A program made the translations under genes and the position numbers. A DNA stretch of 51,012 nt from Vibrio cholerae (GTDB taxonomy: Bacteria > Actinomycetota > Actinomycetes > Actinomycetales > Micrococcaceae), in contig WNZI01000022.1 of assembly GCA_009728235.1 (NCBI GenBank), positions 1 through 51,012 of the forward strand. The letters run 5' to 3'. How positions within the stretch are numbered: position 1 is the stretch's first letter; the number at the start of each line of letters is the position of its first letter. The notes below the pieces were generated by a model. It ran no database searches and was not told the origin of the DNA. It was given only the letters and a program-made list of their open reading frames with translations. Below are positions 35,966 through 44,537 of the stretch, piece by piece.

Positions 35966-36949
35966 ATGGAACAGAGAACTCTTGGAAGAACCGGCCGCCC
36001 CGTCTCCGTCGTCGGGCTCGGCACCTGGCAGCTCGGCGCGGACTGGGGCGAGGTGGAGGACAAGGACGCCGTCGCCGTCCTCGACGCCGCCGTCGAAGCA
36101 GGCGTGACCTTCTTCGACACCGCGGACGTCTACGGCGACGGGCGGAGCGAGGCGACGATCGGATCGTTCCTCGCCGACAACCCCGACCTCGACATCCTCG
36201 TCGGAACGAAGATGGGTCGCCGCGTCGACCAGACGCCCGAGAACTACACGCTGTCCAACTTCCGTCAGTGGATCGACCGCTCGCGCACCAATCTCGGCGT
36301 GGACGCCCTCGATCTCGTTCAACTGCATTGCCCCCCGACGTCCGTCTACAGTTCCGAGGAGGTCTACGACGCCCTCGATACCCTCGTCAGCGACGGAGTG
36401 ATCAGGAACTACGGCGTCAGCGTCGAACGCACGGACGAGGCGCTGGCCGCGATCGCCCGTGGCACCACCGCCAGTGTGCAGATCATCCTCAACGCCTTCC
36501 GGCTCAAACCGCTCGACGAGGTGCTGCCGGCGGCGAAGGCCGCAGGGGTCGGCATCATCGCGCGCGTGCCCCTGGCATCAGGACTGCTGTCCGGCAAGTA
36601 CACCAAGGACACCGCGTTCGCCGAGAACGACCACCGGAACTACAACCGGAACGGGGCCGCGTTCGACGTCGGCGAGACCTTCTCCGGGGTGGACTACGAG
36701 ACGGGCCTGCAGGCCGCCGCCGAGTTCGCGGCGCTCGTCCCCGAGGGCGTCTCCACCGCGCAGGCCGCCCTCGCATGGATCGTTGCGCAGGACGGCGTCT
36801 CGACGGTCATCCCAGGGGCCCGCAACCCGGAGCAGGCCCGCTCCAACGCAGCAGCAGCCGGGCACGTGGCTCTGGGTGCCGAGATCAGCGCCGCCGTCGC
36901 CGACATCTACGACCGCCACTTCAGGGCCACGGTCCACGCGAAGTGGTGA
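35966..36949 (+). CDS. Aldo/keto reductase
   Basis: A 327-residue NADPH-dependent oxidoreductase. The tetrad is D51 and Y56 (FFDTADVYG), K82 (GTKMG) and H121 (LVQLHCPP). VIPGARNPEQARSN near residue 285 is the cofactor phosphate-binding segment. The start at 35966 gives MEQRTLGRTGRPVS, the normal N-terminus; the much longer open frame upstream overlaps the photolyase gene out of phase and is rejected. It begins 8 nt after the photolyase stop with its own TATAGT box. Substrate unknown; relatives include general stress protein 69-like reductases. Confidence 0.92.
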   Translation: MEQRTLGRTGRPVSVVGLGTWQLGADWGEVEDKDAVAVLDAAVEAGVTFFDTADVYGDGRSEATIGSFLADNPDLDILVGTKMGRRVDQTPENYTLSNFRQWIDRSRTNLGVDALDLVQLHCPPTSVYSSEEVYDALDTLVSDGVIRNYGVSVERTDEALAAIARGTTASVQIILNAFRLKPLDEVLPAAKAAGVGIIARVPLASGLLSGKYTKDTAFAENDHRNYNRNGAAFDVGETFSGVDYETGLQAAAEFAALVPEGVSTAQAALAWIVAQDGVSTVIPGARNPEQARSNAAAAGHVALGAEISAAVADIYDRHFRATVHAKW

Positions 36950-37014
36950 CTCGGTAGCCCGGTCGCGCGATGACCCGGTGTCTCGACTCGTGAGTCCGAC
37001 GTCCGACTCCGTGA

Positions 37015-37046
37015 CCGGGACCCGCCCTGCTCCGGGCGGGTTCCGG
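37015..37046. terminator. Rho-independent-like terminator after aldo/keto reductase
   Basis: A 13-bp stem with one G-U pair (37015-37027 with 37034-37046) and a 6-nt loop, centred on ACCCGCCC/GGGCGGGT, 65 nt downstream of the gene. No T tract follows. Very stable; role inferred from position. Confidence 0.65.
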
Positions 37047-37137
37047 AAGCACGAGGGCTCGACTAGGGTGGGCAGTACCGAGTCAGACGGAGTTAGAGGA
37101 CGTCTGTCATTGTTGAATCACCGACGAAGGAATCGAC

Positions 37138-37374
37138 ATGACTGAGAACCTCCCCTCCGGCGAGTCCCACACCATCCGCGACTGGACCGACCTCGCAGAG
37201 GAGATGTGGTCCTACCTGACCGGTCGGGGCGCGGCGATCAACTACACGCTCGAGGACATGACCGTCGAGGTCCCGCGCGACATCGGCCCCGACGCGCCCC
37301 GCGCCACCTGGAAGTTCAACGGAACGCTGCGCGTCACCACGAGTGACAACGCCTCCGGCCCCTCCGCCAGCTGA
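37138..37374 (+). CDS. Conserved small hypothetical protein
   Basis: A 78-residue soluble protein with AAGGAA 6 nt before the ATG. No signal peptide, membrane helix, Cys, or nucleotide motif. MWSYLTGRGAAINYTLEDMTVEVPRDIG and ATWKFNGTLRVTTSD suggest a small mixed alpha/beta fold. I do not recognise the family, but the good ribosome site, codon use and tight spacing to the next gene make it likely real. TAGGGT at 37064-37069 is a possible -10 box for this gene. Confidence 0.72.
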   Translation: MTENLPSGESHTIRDWTDLAEEMWSYLTGRGAAINYTLEDMTVEVPRDIGPDAPRATWKFNGTLRVTTSDNASGPSAS

Positions 37375-37390
37375 TCCCGTAGCCAGCGAC

Positions 37391-38308
37391 ATGGCCTCGT
37401 CTCTCAGGCTCGACATCGACCTCGACTTCACGCTCGGGGAACCCGCCGTCGGAGGAAAACCGGAGGCAGGACTGTCCGGCACCGTCAAGGCCGCCGGTAC
37501 CGACGTCGACATCTTCGTCGATGATCCAGGAGCCTTCCGCGGCAACAGCCTGCCCGGCGTCGGGCAGGTGCGGACCATCGCGAAGGAACTGGCACGGCGC
37601 GGTCTGGCGGTGTCGATCACAGGCCCGAAGGGCCTTCTGGTCAGTATCGGCGCCATCAACACCACCATGGCGCAGCGGTTGCTCACGCGGTCGCCACACA
37701 TCCGGCTCGGGTCGCCGGCGGCGCTCGCACCGCTGCTGGGGTTGGGCCGGCGTGCCCTCGAGAAGGGGGAGGGGCAGTCGCTCCTGCCACCGTCCACTCC
37801 CTTTCCGCTGGTACCGACCGTGAACCGTCGGATCAAGCGCACCATCACGACGACGCACTATGTGCACGGCGGTGGTCGCCCGCGACTGATCCTCGTGCAG
37901 AATTCGGAGACGTGGAACGGACAGGTGCCGCGCGAGTTCGAACTGACGGAGGACCGCACCACGATCGGTGGCGGCGACGGAGCGATGCTCAAGCTGGCCG
38001 GACTCGACGACCTGCACGCCGAGGTGATCCACACGGCCGACGACGAGTACGTCCTCGTGCCACACGGCGCCATCACGGGCAGCGTCAACGGCCGGGAGCG
38101 GTCCACGCTCCGTACCGGTGCGCGTATCCAGGTGGGGCAGTGGGCCCTGGCCTTCTTCCGGGAGGAGTACGCGGACCACGGGAGACCGTTCGGGGGCCGC
38201 AACGGCGGCGAGCTCTCCTACCAGCGCCCGCAGCAGAACCCGCGGACGGGCGCCACGGAAGTGGACGGGTCCGCCGGTGTCGGGGACTTCCGGCGGCCGC
38301 CTCGCTGA
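37391..38308 (+). CDS. FHA-like domain protein
   Basis: About 305 residues from the ATG at 37391; a GTG at 37343 in the same frame would overlap the previous gene by 32 bp and add only a Pro-rich stretch. The N-terminal half (SLRLDIDLDFTLGEP, then IAKELARRGLAVSITGPKGLLVSIG) has no named family. The C-terminal half looks like an FHA fold: TTIGGGDGAMLKLAGLDDLHAEVIH, then VLVPHGAITGSVNGRER and LRTGARIQVGQWALAF. The classic GR-S-H motif is only partly kept, so phosphothreonine binding is uncertain. It follows the small hypothetical gene by 16 nt. Confidence 0.75.
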   Translation: MASSLRLDIDLDFTLGEPAVGGKPEAGLSGTVKAAGTDVDIFVDDPGAFRGNSLPGVGQVRTIAKELARRGLAVSITGPKGLLVSIGAINTTMAQRLLTRSPHIRLGSPAALAPLLGLGRRALEKGEGQSLLPPSTPFPLVPTVNRRIKRTITTTHYVHGGGRPRLILVQNSETWNGQVPREFELTEDRTTIGGGDGAMLKLAGLDDLHAEVIHTADDEYVLVPHGAITGSVNGRERSTLRTGARIQVGQWALAFFREEYADHGRPFGGRNGGELSYQRPQQNPRTGATEVDGSAGVGDFRRPPR

Positions 38309-38407
38309 TGATGGCGCCGGGAGGCGGGACGGGGTTCGCGGCGACGTCGCGGCGGCGGGTGGATCGGGTGATGGAACCAACGGGATCGGCAGGAGCGCGC
38401 GGGCGGC

Positions 38408-38971
38408 ATGACGGATAGCGTCGAACTCCTGCTGGACCCGTCGTCGGACCGGTTCCTGCGGGAGGACTGGGAGGCGTTGGAGGCCGAGGGCCTGCCCAAC
38501 CAGTCACGCCATCAGTCCTCGAGCAACGCCCCGCACATCACGCTGGCAGCAGCGACACGCATCGATGACAGGTACGACGAGCGCCTCGCGGCAGTGGTCG
38601 ACGGCCAGGTACCGCTGGTGACCGCGGGCTTCCTCGTCTTCCCGACCCGGCGGAGCTTCGTCCTGGCACGCCAGATCGTGGCCGGAGACGCATTGACCGA
38701 CCTGCACCGGCGGGTCTGGGGCGCTCTCGACGGCGTCGAGGGCGCGGTGCCCACCACCGCCAGTGGCGCCTGGACTCCCCACGTCACGGTCGCCCACGGC
38801 TTGTCCGCCGAGCAACTGGCCGCGGCTCTCGGTGTCCTCAGGAACCGACCGTCCGAGCAGCTCGTCGCCGGTATCGTCCGGCGCTGGGACGCTCAGGAGA
38901 AACGGCTCGTGCTCCTCGGTGGAGGCGGGGTGCGGCGGCCCTCCGGCTCAGGTGACCTCGGAGCGCAATGA
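38408..38971 (+). CDS. 2'-5' RNA ligase / 2H phosphoesterase family protein
   Basis: A 187-residue protein of the 2H phosphoesterase superfamily, which opens or forms 2',3'-cyclic or 2'-5' phosphodiester bonds. Its two catalytic HxT motifs are present: PHITLA near residue 43 and PHVTVAHG near residue 122. LTDLHRRVWGAL lies between. AGGAG precedes the ATG by about 12 nt, rather far. The last 24 bp overlap the end of the convergent lipase maturation factor gene. The natural substrate is unknown. Confidence 0.85.
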   Translation: MTDSVELLLDPSSDRFLREDWEALEAEGLPNQSRHQSSSNAPHITLAAATRIDDRYDERLAAVVDGQVPLVTAGFLVFPTRRSFVLARQIVAGDALTDLHRRVWGALDGVEGAVPTTASGAWTPHVTVAHGLSAEQLAAALGVLRNRPSEQLVAGIVRRWDAQEKRLVLLGGGGVRRPSGSGDLGAQ

Positions 38972-40426
38972 GGCCGGGTGGACGAGGAAACCCTGCGGTT
39001 CCCGGATCCACCAGAGCCCGGTCCTCCTCTTCTCCTCCTGTGTCGCGAAGCGGTACAGGAAGATCCGTGCACGGACGTAGCGGGGCCGGGCGCCGTCGAA
39101 CGGATCACGCCGGAGCAGTTTCAGGATCAACGGATCCGCCCGCAGCAGCCTGACCAGGAACGGCGTGAACCAGCCACCGTCCGAACCGAGCGCGAGGAAC
39201 CACATCATCCAGTCCAGCCTCAGGTGGTACGGCGCGAACTGGCGGGGCATCCGCGAGGGATCCCCCGGCTTCCCCTTGAAGTCGTACTCCCGCCACCGTG
39301 CGTCCGGGCCGACGTCGTCGAGCGTTCCTTCGACGATCACCTCGTACCGCACCTTCGTGACGCTGCCGAACGCGCCGTAGGCGTTGCCGAGGTGCCAGCG
39401 ATTGAAACTCGCATTCATCAGCTGGCGCCGGGCGAACAGGTTCACGAGTGACGGCCAACTCAGGTACGCGAGGACGAGCATCGCCAGGACGACGGCGACC
39501 GTGACGTACAGCGGAGTCGGCTGGTAGGTGCCGGAGAGGTCGAGGGCGGGCACCACCGCCTCGTAGAAGGAATCGGGGACCGCGCCGAAGGCCAGGATGA
39601 TCGTCAGCGTATTGAGCCAGGCGAAGTTGCCCGAGACGACGAGCCAGGCCTGCGTCACGATCATGACGAGCGCCGCGAGACCGGCGACGGGCTGCGGGGC
39701 GAAGAGGAGGAACGGCACCGCCAACTGGGTCACATGGTTGCCCGCCACCTCGATGCGGTGCAGCGGCTTCGGCAGCAGGTGGAAGAACCGGCTGGCCGGA
39801 TTCGGCATCGGCTGGGTCTCGTGGTGGTAGTACAGGGCCGTGAGGTCGCGCCAGGAGCGGTCACCACGCATCTTGATCATGCCGGCGCCGAACTCGAGGC
39901 GGAAGACGAGCCAGCGGACCATCAGCAGGACGAGGAAGGGCGGTGCCATCTCGTCGGAGCCGAGGAACGCGACGATGAATCCGGCTTCGAGGAGCAGGCT
40001 CTCCCACCCGAAGCCGTAGAAGACCTGGCCGACGTTGACGATCGAGGTGTAGAGCCACCAGATCAGGAGGAAGGCCAGCATCGGCAGCCAGGGTGGCCCT
40101 GCCTGCGGGAGGCCGAGGACGAGCAGGGCTGCGACCACGGCACCCGACCATGCGACGGCGAGCAGGAATCGGTCCGAGTAGTGCCGGTGGAACAGGGAGG
40201 GTCCGGCCCGCTTGCCCGCGCGTTCGAGGAAGACCGGAACGGGCAGCAGGCCCTTCTCCCCGAGCAGAGCAGGGAACTGTGCCACCGCCGACAGGAAAGC
40301 CACCAGATACACGGCCGCGACCCCGCGCTGCAGGATCTGGCGGGCCACCTCGTAGTCCTCCGCCGCCAGTACTCCGGACAACCACTCCATCCGACCAGCG
40401 TCCTGCCCGGTCCGAGACATCGTCAA
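38948..40426 (-). CDS. Lipase maturation factor family membrane protein
   Basis: A 492-residue inner-membrane protein of the LMF family. The helix-rich N-terminal part includes EKGLLPVPVF, then YGFGWESLLLEAGFIVAFLG, VRWLVFRLEFGAGMIKMRGDRSWRDLTALYYHHETQPMPNP, the family hallmark. The C-terminal hydrophilic domain holds EVIVEGTLDD, REYDFKGKPGDPSRMPRQFAPYHLRLDWMMWFLAL. In animals LMF1 folds lipases; the bacterial role is not known. The start may be at 40426 or at the next in-frame ATG 40390. Confidence 0.92.
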   Translation of the reverse strand: MTMSRTGQDAGRMEWLSGVLAAEDYEVARQILQRGVAAVYLVAFLSAVAQFPALLGEKGLLPVPVFLERAGKRAGPSLFHRHYSDRFLLAVAWSGAVVAALLVLGLPQAGPPWLPMLAFLLIWWLYTSIVNVGQVFYGFGWESLLLEAGFIVAFLGSDEMAPPFLVLLMVRWLVFRLEFGAGMIKMRGDRSWRDLTALYYHHETQPMPNPASRFFHLLPKPLHRIEVAGNHVTQLAVPFLLFAPQPVAGLAALVMIVTQAWLVVSGNFAWLNTLTIILAFGAVPDSFYEAVVPALDLSGTYQPTPLYVTVAVVLAMLVLAYLSWPSLVNLFARRQLMNASFNRWHLGNAYGAFGSVTKVRYEVIVEGTLDDVGPDARWREYDFKGKPGDPSRMPRQFAPYHLRLDWMMWFLALGSDGGWFTPFLVRLLRADPLILKLLRRDPFDGARPRYVRARIFLYRFATQEEKRRTGLWWIREPQGFLVHPASLRSEVT

Positions 40427-40470
40427 GGACGCGGTGCGGTTCCACGCTCAGGTTCGGCGTGTTGACAGGG

Positions 40471-41391
40471 TCAGGACGGACCGGGGCGGTGGCGGGGGAG
40501 GTCCACGAGGATCTGTACCGGCGCGTGGTCGCTGGCGTGGCGCCCCTCCAGGGTCGAGGTGTTGACGGCGGCCTGGCGCACCAGGACGTCGGGCGTCGTC
40601 AGGATCCAGTCGATGCGGCGCCCTCCCTCGACCGGTCGGCCGTACCGGGTGAACGTGCCGACGTCGGCCGTGACCCGTTCATCCGCCAGGCGCCACGCGT
40701 CGCCGAGTTCGCCCGACCGGAGGAAGTCCCGGTAGGCGGAGGAGGATCCGGCGTCGGAATTGAAGTCACCCATGACGATCGCCGGCAACCGGGGTTCGAA
40801 GCAGCGGACGAGATCGAGTACCGCCGCCGCGCTGCGGATCCGCGCATTGTCCGACTCGTGGTCGAAATGCGTGTTGACGAGCAGGAGTTCACCGCCGGTC
40901 GCGGTGTCGAGGAAGCGGCCCCAGGTGGCGATGCGCGTCACACCGTTCCCCCAGGAGGAGGAACCGATCAGCTTCGGCGTGTCGGAGAGCCAGAACTGGT
41001 CCCACTCGATGAGCTGGAGTCGGCGGGCGTCGTAGAAGATCGCGGCGTACTCACCCCGGCTGCCACCCTCCCGGCCGGAGCCGATCCTCCTGTACCTCGG
41101 AGGGAGGGCAGCCTCGATGGTGGCCAACTGGTGGTGCAGGGCCTCCTGCACGCCGAGGACGGAGGGGACTTCGCGGCGCAGCAGATCCTGCAGGGGGGCG
41201 ATCCTGTCCGGCCAGTAGTCGACGTCACCTGGGCGGGACGCCGGGCGGTCGTAACGGATGTTGAAGGTCATCACGTGCAGGGAGGTCCGGCTGGACATGA
41301 TGAGCGGAGCTGGCACGGAGGGTGGCGCGTCGTCTTCCCGTGCGGCACCCGCTGGTCGGTTGCTGCCCTGCGTCGCCCGTTGGAGGGGCAT
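40471..41391 (-). CDS. Endonuclease/exonuclease/phosphatase family protein
   Basis: A 306-residue EEP-superfamily hydrolase. Core motifs in order: MTFNIRYD, GVQEAL (metal Glu), NTHFDHES, GDFNSDAGSSSAYR, RRIDWILTT and SDHAPV (catalytic His). Members cleave phosphodiesters in nucleic acids, lipids or sugars. The first ATG (41391) overlaps the purB stop as TGATG, favouring coupling to purB; the alternative ATG at 41298 is closer to the conserved domain and would remove 31 low-complexity residues. No signal peptide is evident, so it is probably cytoplasmic. Confidence 0.88.
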   Translation of the reverse strand: MPLQRATQGSNRPAGAAREDDAPPSVPAPLIMSSRTSLHVMTFNIRYDRPASRPGDVDYWPDRIAPLQDLLRREVPSVLGVQEALHHQLATIEAALPPRYRRIGSGREGGSRGEYAAIFYDARRLQLIEWDQFWLSDTPKLIGSSSWGNGVTRIATWGRFLDTATGGELLLVNTHFDHESDNARIRSAAAVLDLVRCFEPRLPAIVMGDFNSDAGSSSAYRDFLRSGELGDAWRLADERVTADVGTFTRYGRPVEGGRRIDWILTTPDVLVRQAAVNTSTLEGRHASDHAPVQILVDLPRHRPGPS

Positions 41392-42821
41392 CAGCCCAGG
41401 TGGTCCACGAGATCCGACGCGATTCCGGTGTACCGCGCGGGAGTCAGGGCGAGGAGCCTGTCTTCGGCCTCCCGGCTGAGTCCGAGGCCACCCACGAACT
41501 CACGCATCCGGGCGGCGTCGACGCGGTGGCCGCGGGTGAGCTCCTTCAGCCGCTCGTACGGGTCGTCGAGGCCCGGAACGCCGGCGATGGCCTCGGCGCG
41601 CATCACCATCTGCACCGCTTCACCGAGGACCTCCCAGTTGCCGTCGAGATCGGCTGCGAGGACCTCCTCCGCGACGTCGAGGCGGCCGAGGCCCTTCGCG
41701 ACGTTCGAGATGGCGAGCAGGGAGTGGCCGAGGGCCACGCCGATGTTCCGCTGGCTCGACGAATCGGTGAGGTCGCGCTGCCAGCGTGAGGTCACGAGGG
41801 TGGACGCGAGGACGTCGAGCAGGCCCGAGGAGATCTCGAGGTTGGCTTCGGCGTTCTCGAAGCGGATCGGGTTGACCTTGTGCGGCATGGTGGACGATCC
41901 GGTGGCGCCGGCGACCGGGATCTGCGCGAAGTAGCCGATCGAGATGTAGCTCCATACATCGGTGCAGAAGTTGTGCAGGATCCGGTTGAAGCGGGCTACG
42001 TCCGAGTACAGCTCCGCCTGCCAGTCGTGCGATTCGATCTGCGTGGTGAGCGGATTCCAGGTGAGCCCAAGGCATTCCACGAAGGACCGGGAGACCTCCT
42101 GCCAGTCCGCCTGCGGAACGGAGGCGTAGTGCGCCGCGTAGGTGCCTGTCGCCCCGTTGATCTTGCCGAGGAACTCCGTTGCGGCGATGCGGTCGAGCTG
42201 CCGGGTGAGCCGGTGGGCGACGACGGCCATCTCCTTGCCGAGCGTGGTGGGCGTGGCGGGCTGGCCGTGCGTCCGCGAGAGCATGGGGGTGTCCCTGGAC
42301 GAGCGTGCCAGCTCGGCGATGGACGCCACGAGATCCCGGGCTGCGGGGAGCCACACGTCGATGACGGCCCCCTTGATGCCGAGCGCGTAGGACAGGTTGT
42401 TGATGTCCTCGGAGGTGCAGCCGAAGTGGACCATGGGCTTCAGCCGGTCGATCCCGATCCCCTCGAGGCGCCGGCCGATGTAGTACTCCACCGCCTTGAC
42501 GTCATGGACGGTGACCGCCTCGATCCCGGCGAGCTCGGCCACCGCATCGGCGTCGAAGGACAGGACAATCGCCCGCAGGGCGTCTTCCTGCTCGGTGGTG
42601 AGGGGTTCTGCTCCGGGGAGGACGCCACGACGCGTGAGATGGATCAGCCATTCGACCTCGACGTGCACGCGGTCCCGGTTGAGCGCCGCTTCCGAGAGGA
42701 AGTCGACAAGCGGTGCCACCGCTTCGCGGTACCGACCGTCCAGTGGTCCGAGGGTCAGCGACGTACCGTCCCCTCGGGACAGAGCAGCGAATTCAACCCG
42801 GGAGAGCGCGGAGTCAGCCAT
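41391..42821 (-). CDS. purB: Adenylosuccinate lyase
   Basis: A 476-residue enzyme of the fumarase/aspartase superfamily that makes AMP from adenylosuccinate and AICAR from SAICAR in purine synthesis. The signature SSTMPHKVNPIRFENAE, the catalytic-region SRTHGQPATPTTLGKE and the N-terminal LGPLDGRYRE are all present. It belongs to the longer E. coli-like subgroup. The start has AGGATGGGGG upstream. Its stop overlaps the start of the EEP hydrolase gene by one base, making a two-gene operon. Confidence 0.96.
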   Translation of the reverse strand: MADSALSRVEFAALSRGDGTSLTLGPLDGRYREAVAPLVDFLSEAALNRDRVHVEVEWLIHLTRRGVLPGAEPLTTEQEDALRAIVLSFDADAVAELAGIEAVTVHDVKAVEYYIGRRLEGIGIDRLKPMVHFGCTSEDINNLSYALGIKGAVIDVWLPAARDLVASIAELARSSRDTPMLSRTHGQPATPTTLGKEMAVVAHRLTRQLDRIAATEFLGKINGATGTYAAHYASVPQADWQEVSRSFVECLGLTWNPLTTQIESHDWQAELYSDVARFNRILHNFCTDVWSYISIGYFAQIPVAGATGSSTMPHKVNPIRFENAEANLEISSGLLDVLASTLVTSRWQRDLTDSSSQRNIGVALGHSLLAISNVAKGLGRLDVAEEVLAADLDGNWEVLGEAVQMVMRAEAIAGVPGLDDPYERLKELTRGHRVDAARMREFVGGLGLSREAEDRLLALTPARYTGIASDLVDHLG

Positions 42822-42945
42822 GCCCCCATCCTTTCACGCGGGACGCCCGTGGTTCCGCGCCGCTGTCCACATATGCCGCGTGCCGCGGCACTGCATTCAT
42901 GACCCCTCCTAGCGTTGAAGCCCGAGCTTCGGAAGGGGAGGTCCG

Positions 42946-43254
42946 ATGGACAGGTGGCGGGGAGCGTGGTGCGGGACCGCGCAGGGGGCGGACCCGGGCG
43001 AGAGCATCGGCGCTCTGGGTGCGGGCGTGCGCCGGCAGGCATGGCAGCTCGAAGACATCAGACGGCGCGCCCTGTCGGCCGGGTTGCTCTCCTGGGAGTC
43101 GCCGGCTGGACGGAACTTCCGGTCCTATGTCGCGGAGCGCTGCGCGGAGCTCCAGCAGACCATCGAGTTGCTGGACGCCGCGGCAGGCCGGCTGGATGGT
43201 TACGGGCGACTGATCCGCGAGGTCGAGCACCTCGAGCGGCAGGCGGGGCCGTGA
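42946..43254 (+). CDS. WXG100-like small helical protein
   Basis: A 102-residue protein. Two amphipathic helices flank a turn with LLSWESPAGRNFRSYV, which resembles the W-x-G turn of actinobacterial WXG100/ESX substrates (W, small residue, then F one turn on), though here the motif is W-E-S rather than W-x-G. AAGGGGAGG precedes the ATG. The stop overlaps the start of the next gene (GTGA), so the two proteins are probably made in fixed ratio and may bind each other. No ESX secretion genes are in the window, so export is unproven. Confidence 0.72.
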   Translation: MDRWRGAWCGTAQGADPGESIGALGAGVRRQAWQLEDIRRRALSAGLLSWESPAGRNFRSYVAERCAELQQTIELLDAAAGRLDGYGRLIREVEHLERQAGP

Positions 43255-44537
43255 CGGACCGCCTCCTGCCGGTCCCGAACGACGACCGTGCTCTGGGAGT
43301 CCGCGGAGGAGTGGGCGGAGTCCGGTTCCAGTGGGAGGAACTGGAGGAGGCCTCGCGACTGCTCGCGGTGCTCGCCGCCGACACCGGGGAGGTGGCCCTC
43401 GCGCTCGGCTCCATGAACCGCGAACTCGCCGAGTTCCCCTGGCGCGTCATGCACCTCCACGCCGTCGCGGCAGTGGCCGGCCCGCTCCACCAGGAGACGC
43501 TCGCCGCGCTCGATGCCGCCGTGTGCTCGGCGAGAGACACCTCGAGGGCTCTGGCGACCACCCAGGAACGGCTCACGGCGAGCCTCGCCGCGTACCGCGT
43601 GGCGGACGGTGCAGCACTCGCGGCTGTGGACGCTGTCCGGACCGTCACCGGCGGGTCTGCCCGTGCCGCGGCACGGGCAGCGATCGACACCGGCACCCTC
43701 GCCGTCGGGCCCATCGTCGTCCACGAGCAGGCCAGCGGGACCACCGTGCCCTTCGACGGCACGGTGGAGGGCGTCCTCGGCCGGTTGGCGGAGGTGGAGT
43801 CCGACGAACCGGGCACCTTCGAAGTCCTGCGCGCCGGCACCGACCGCAGGCCCGTGTTCGTCGTCGTCCTCCCCGGAACGCAGGTGGGCGTGACCGACGG
43901 CATCGCGGGGAGCAACCCCTTCGACGTGGCAGGCATCGCGGAGGCGCTCGCCGAGGACAGCCGGTTCACGGAGGATGCCGTGCTCGGAGCACTCGACGCG
44001 GCAGGTGCACGGGAGGGGGACGCCCTCATCGTGGCGGGCTACAGCCAGGGCGGACTCCACGCGGTGAACCTCGCCGCCTCGGAGCGCGTGGTCGGGCGGT
44101 TCGACCTGCAGCTGGCGCTCACCGCCGGCTCGCCCACGGGATGGCACCCTTCGGGTGAGAGCGAGTACCTCCACCTGGAGCATCGGTTGGACGTGGTCCC
44201 CGGGCTCGACTCCACGATCAACGGCGATGAGCGCAACCGGACCACGGTCACCCTGCAGAATCCGTTGCCCCCGCTCGGACAGCGGACGGACGGCACGTCC
44301 GAACCCTGGGGCCTCGGTCCGGCGCACAAGCTGGAGAACTATGCGGAGGGCGCTCGGTCGGTGGACGGCAGTGACGCCCCGTCGCTCGCGCCTGCGGCCG
44401 CCCTGCTCGCCACCGCGGGTGCCACCGGCACTGCCCGGCGCTACTCCTTCACGGCAGTGCGGCGGCCGCGGGAAGCGGACGGTCGGCGGCCAGGATCGGG
44501 GGTCGCACCGGATTCGCCGATTAGGCTATCGCCATGA
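43251..44537 (+). CDS. Alpha/beta hydrolase-like protein with helical N-terminal domain
   Basis: A 428-residue protein from the GTG at 43251. Residues about 20-140 are Ala-rich and helical (LEEASRLLAVLAADTGEVAL and onward), like the export or partner-binding domain of some ESX-associated proteins. The C-terminal part is a serine-hydrolase fold: nucleophile elbow GYSQGG with S265, a candidate acid D314 (HRLDVVPGLD) and a candidate H359 (GPAHKLENY). These suit a lipase/esterase, PE-PPE hydrolase or cutinase-like role. No signal peptide is visible. It overlaps the WXG-like gene at its start and the aminotransferase gene at its end. The substrate is unknown. Confidence 0.75.
   Translation: MTDRLLPVPNDDRALGVRGGVGGVRFQWEELEEASRLLAVLAADTGEVALALGSMNRELAEFPWRVMHLHAVAAVAGPLHQETLAALDAAVCSARDTSRALATTQERLTASLAAYRVADGAALAAVDAVRTVTGGSARAAARAAIDTGTLAVGPIVVHEQASGTTVPFDGTVEGVLGRLAEVESDEPGTFEVLRAGTDRRPVFVVVLPGTQVGVTDGIAGSNPFDVAGIAEALAEDSRFTEDAVLGALDAAGAREGDALIVAGYSQGGLHAVNLAASERVVGRFDLQLALTAGSPTGWHPSGESEYLHLEHRLDVVPGLDSTINGDERNRTTVTLQNPLPPLGQRTDGTSEPWGLGPAHKLENYAEGARSVDGSDAPSLAPAAALLATAGATGTARRYSFTAVRRPREADGRRPGSGVAPDSPIRLSP
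44522..44527 (+). promoter_or_regulatory. -10 box for leaderless aminotransferase gene
   Basis: TAGGCT inside the end of the hydrolase gene ends 6 nt before the ATG at 44534. No -35 is clear. It would allow the aminotransferase to be expressed apart from the upstream pair. Confidence 0.4.
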
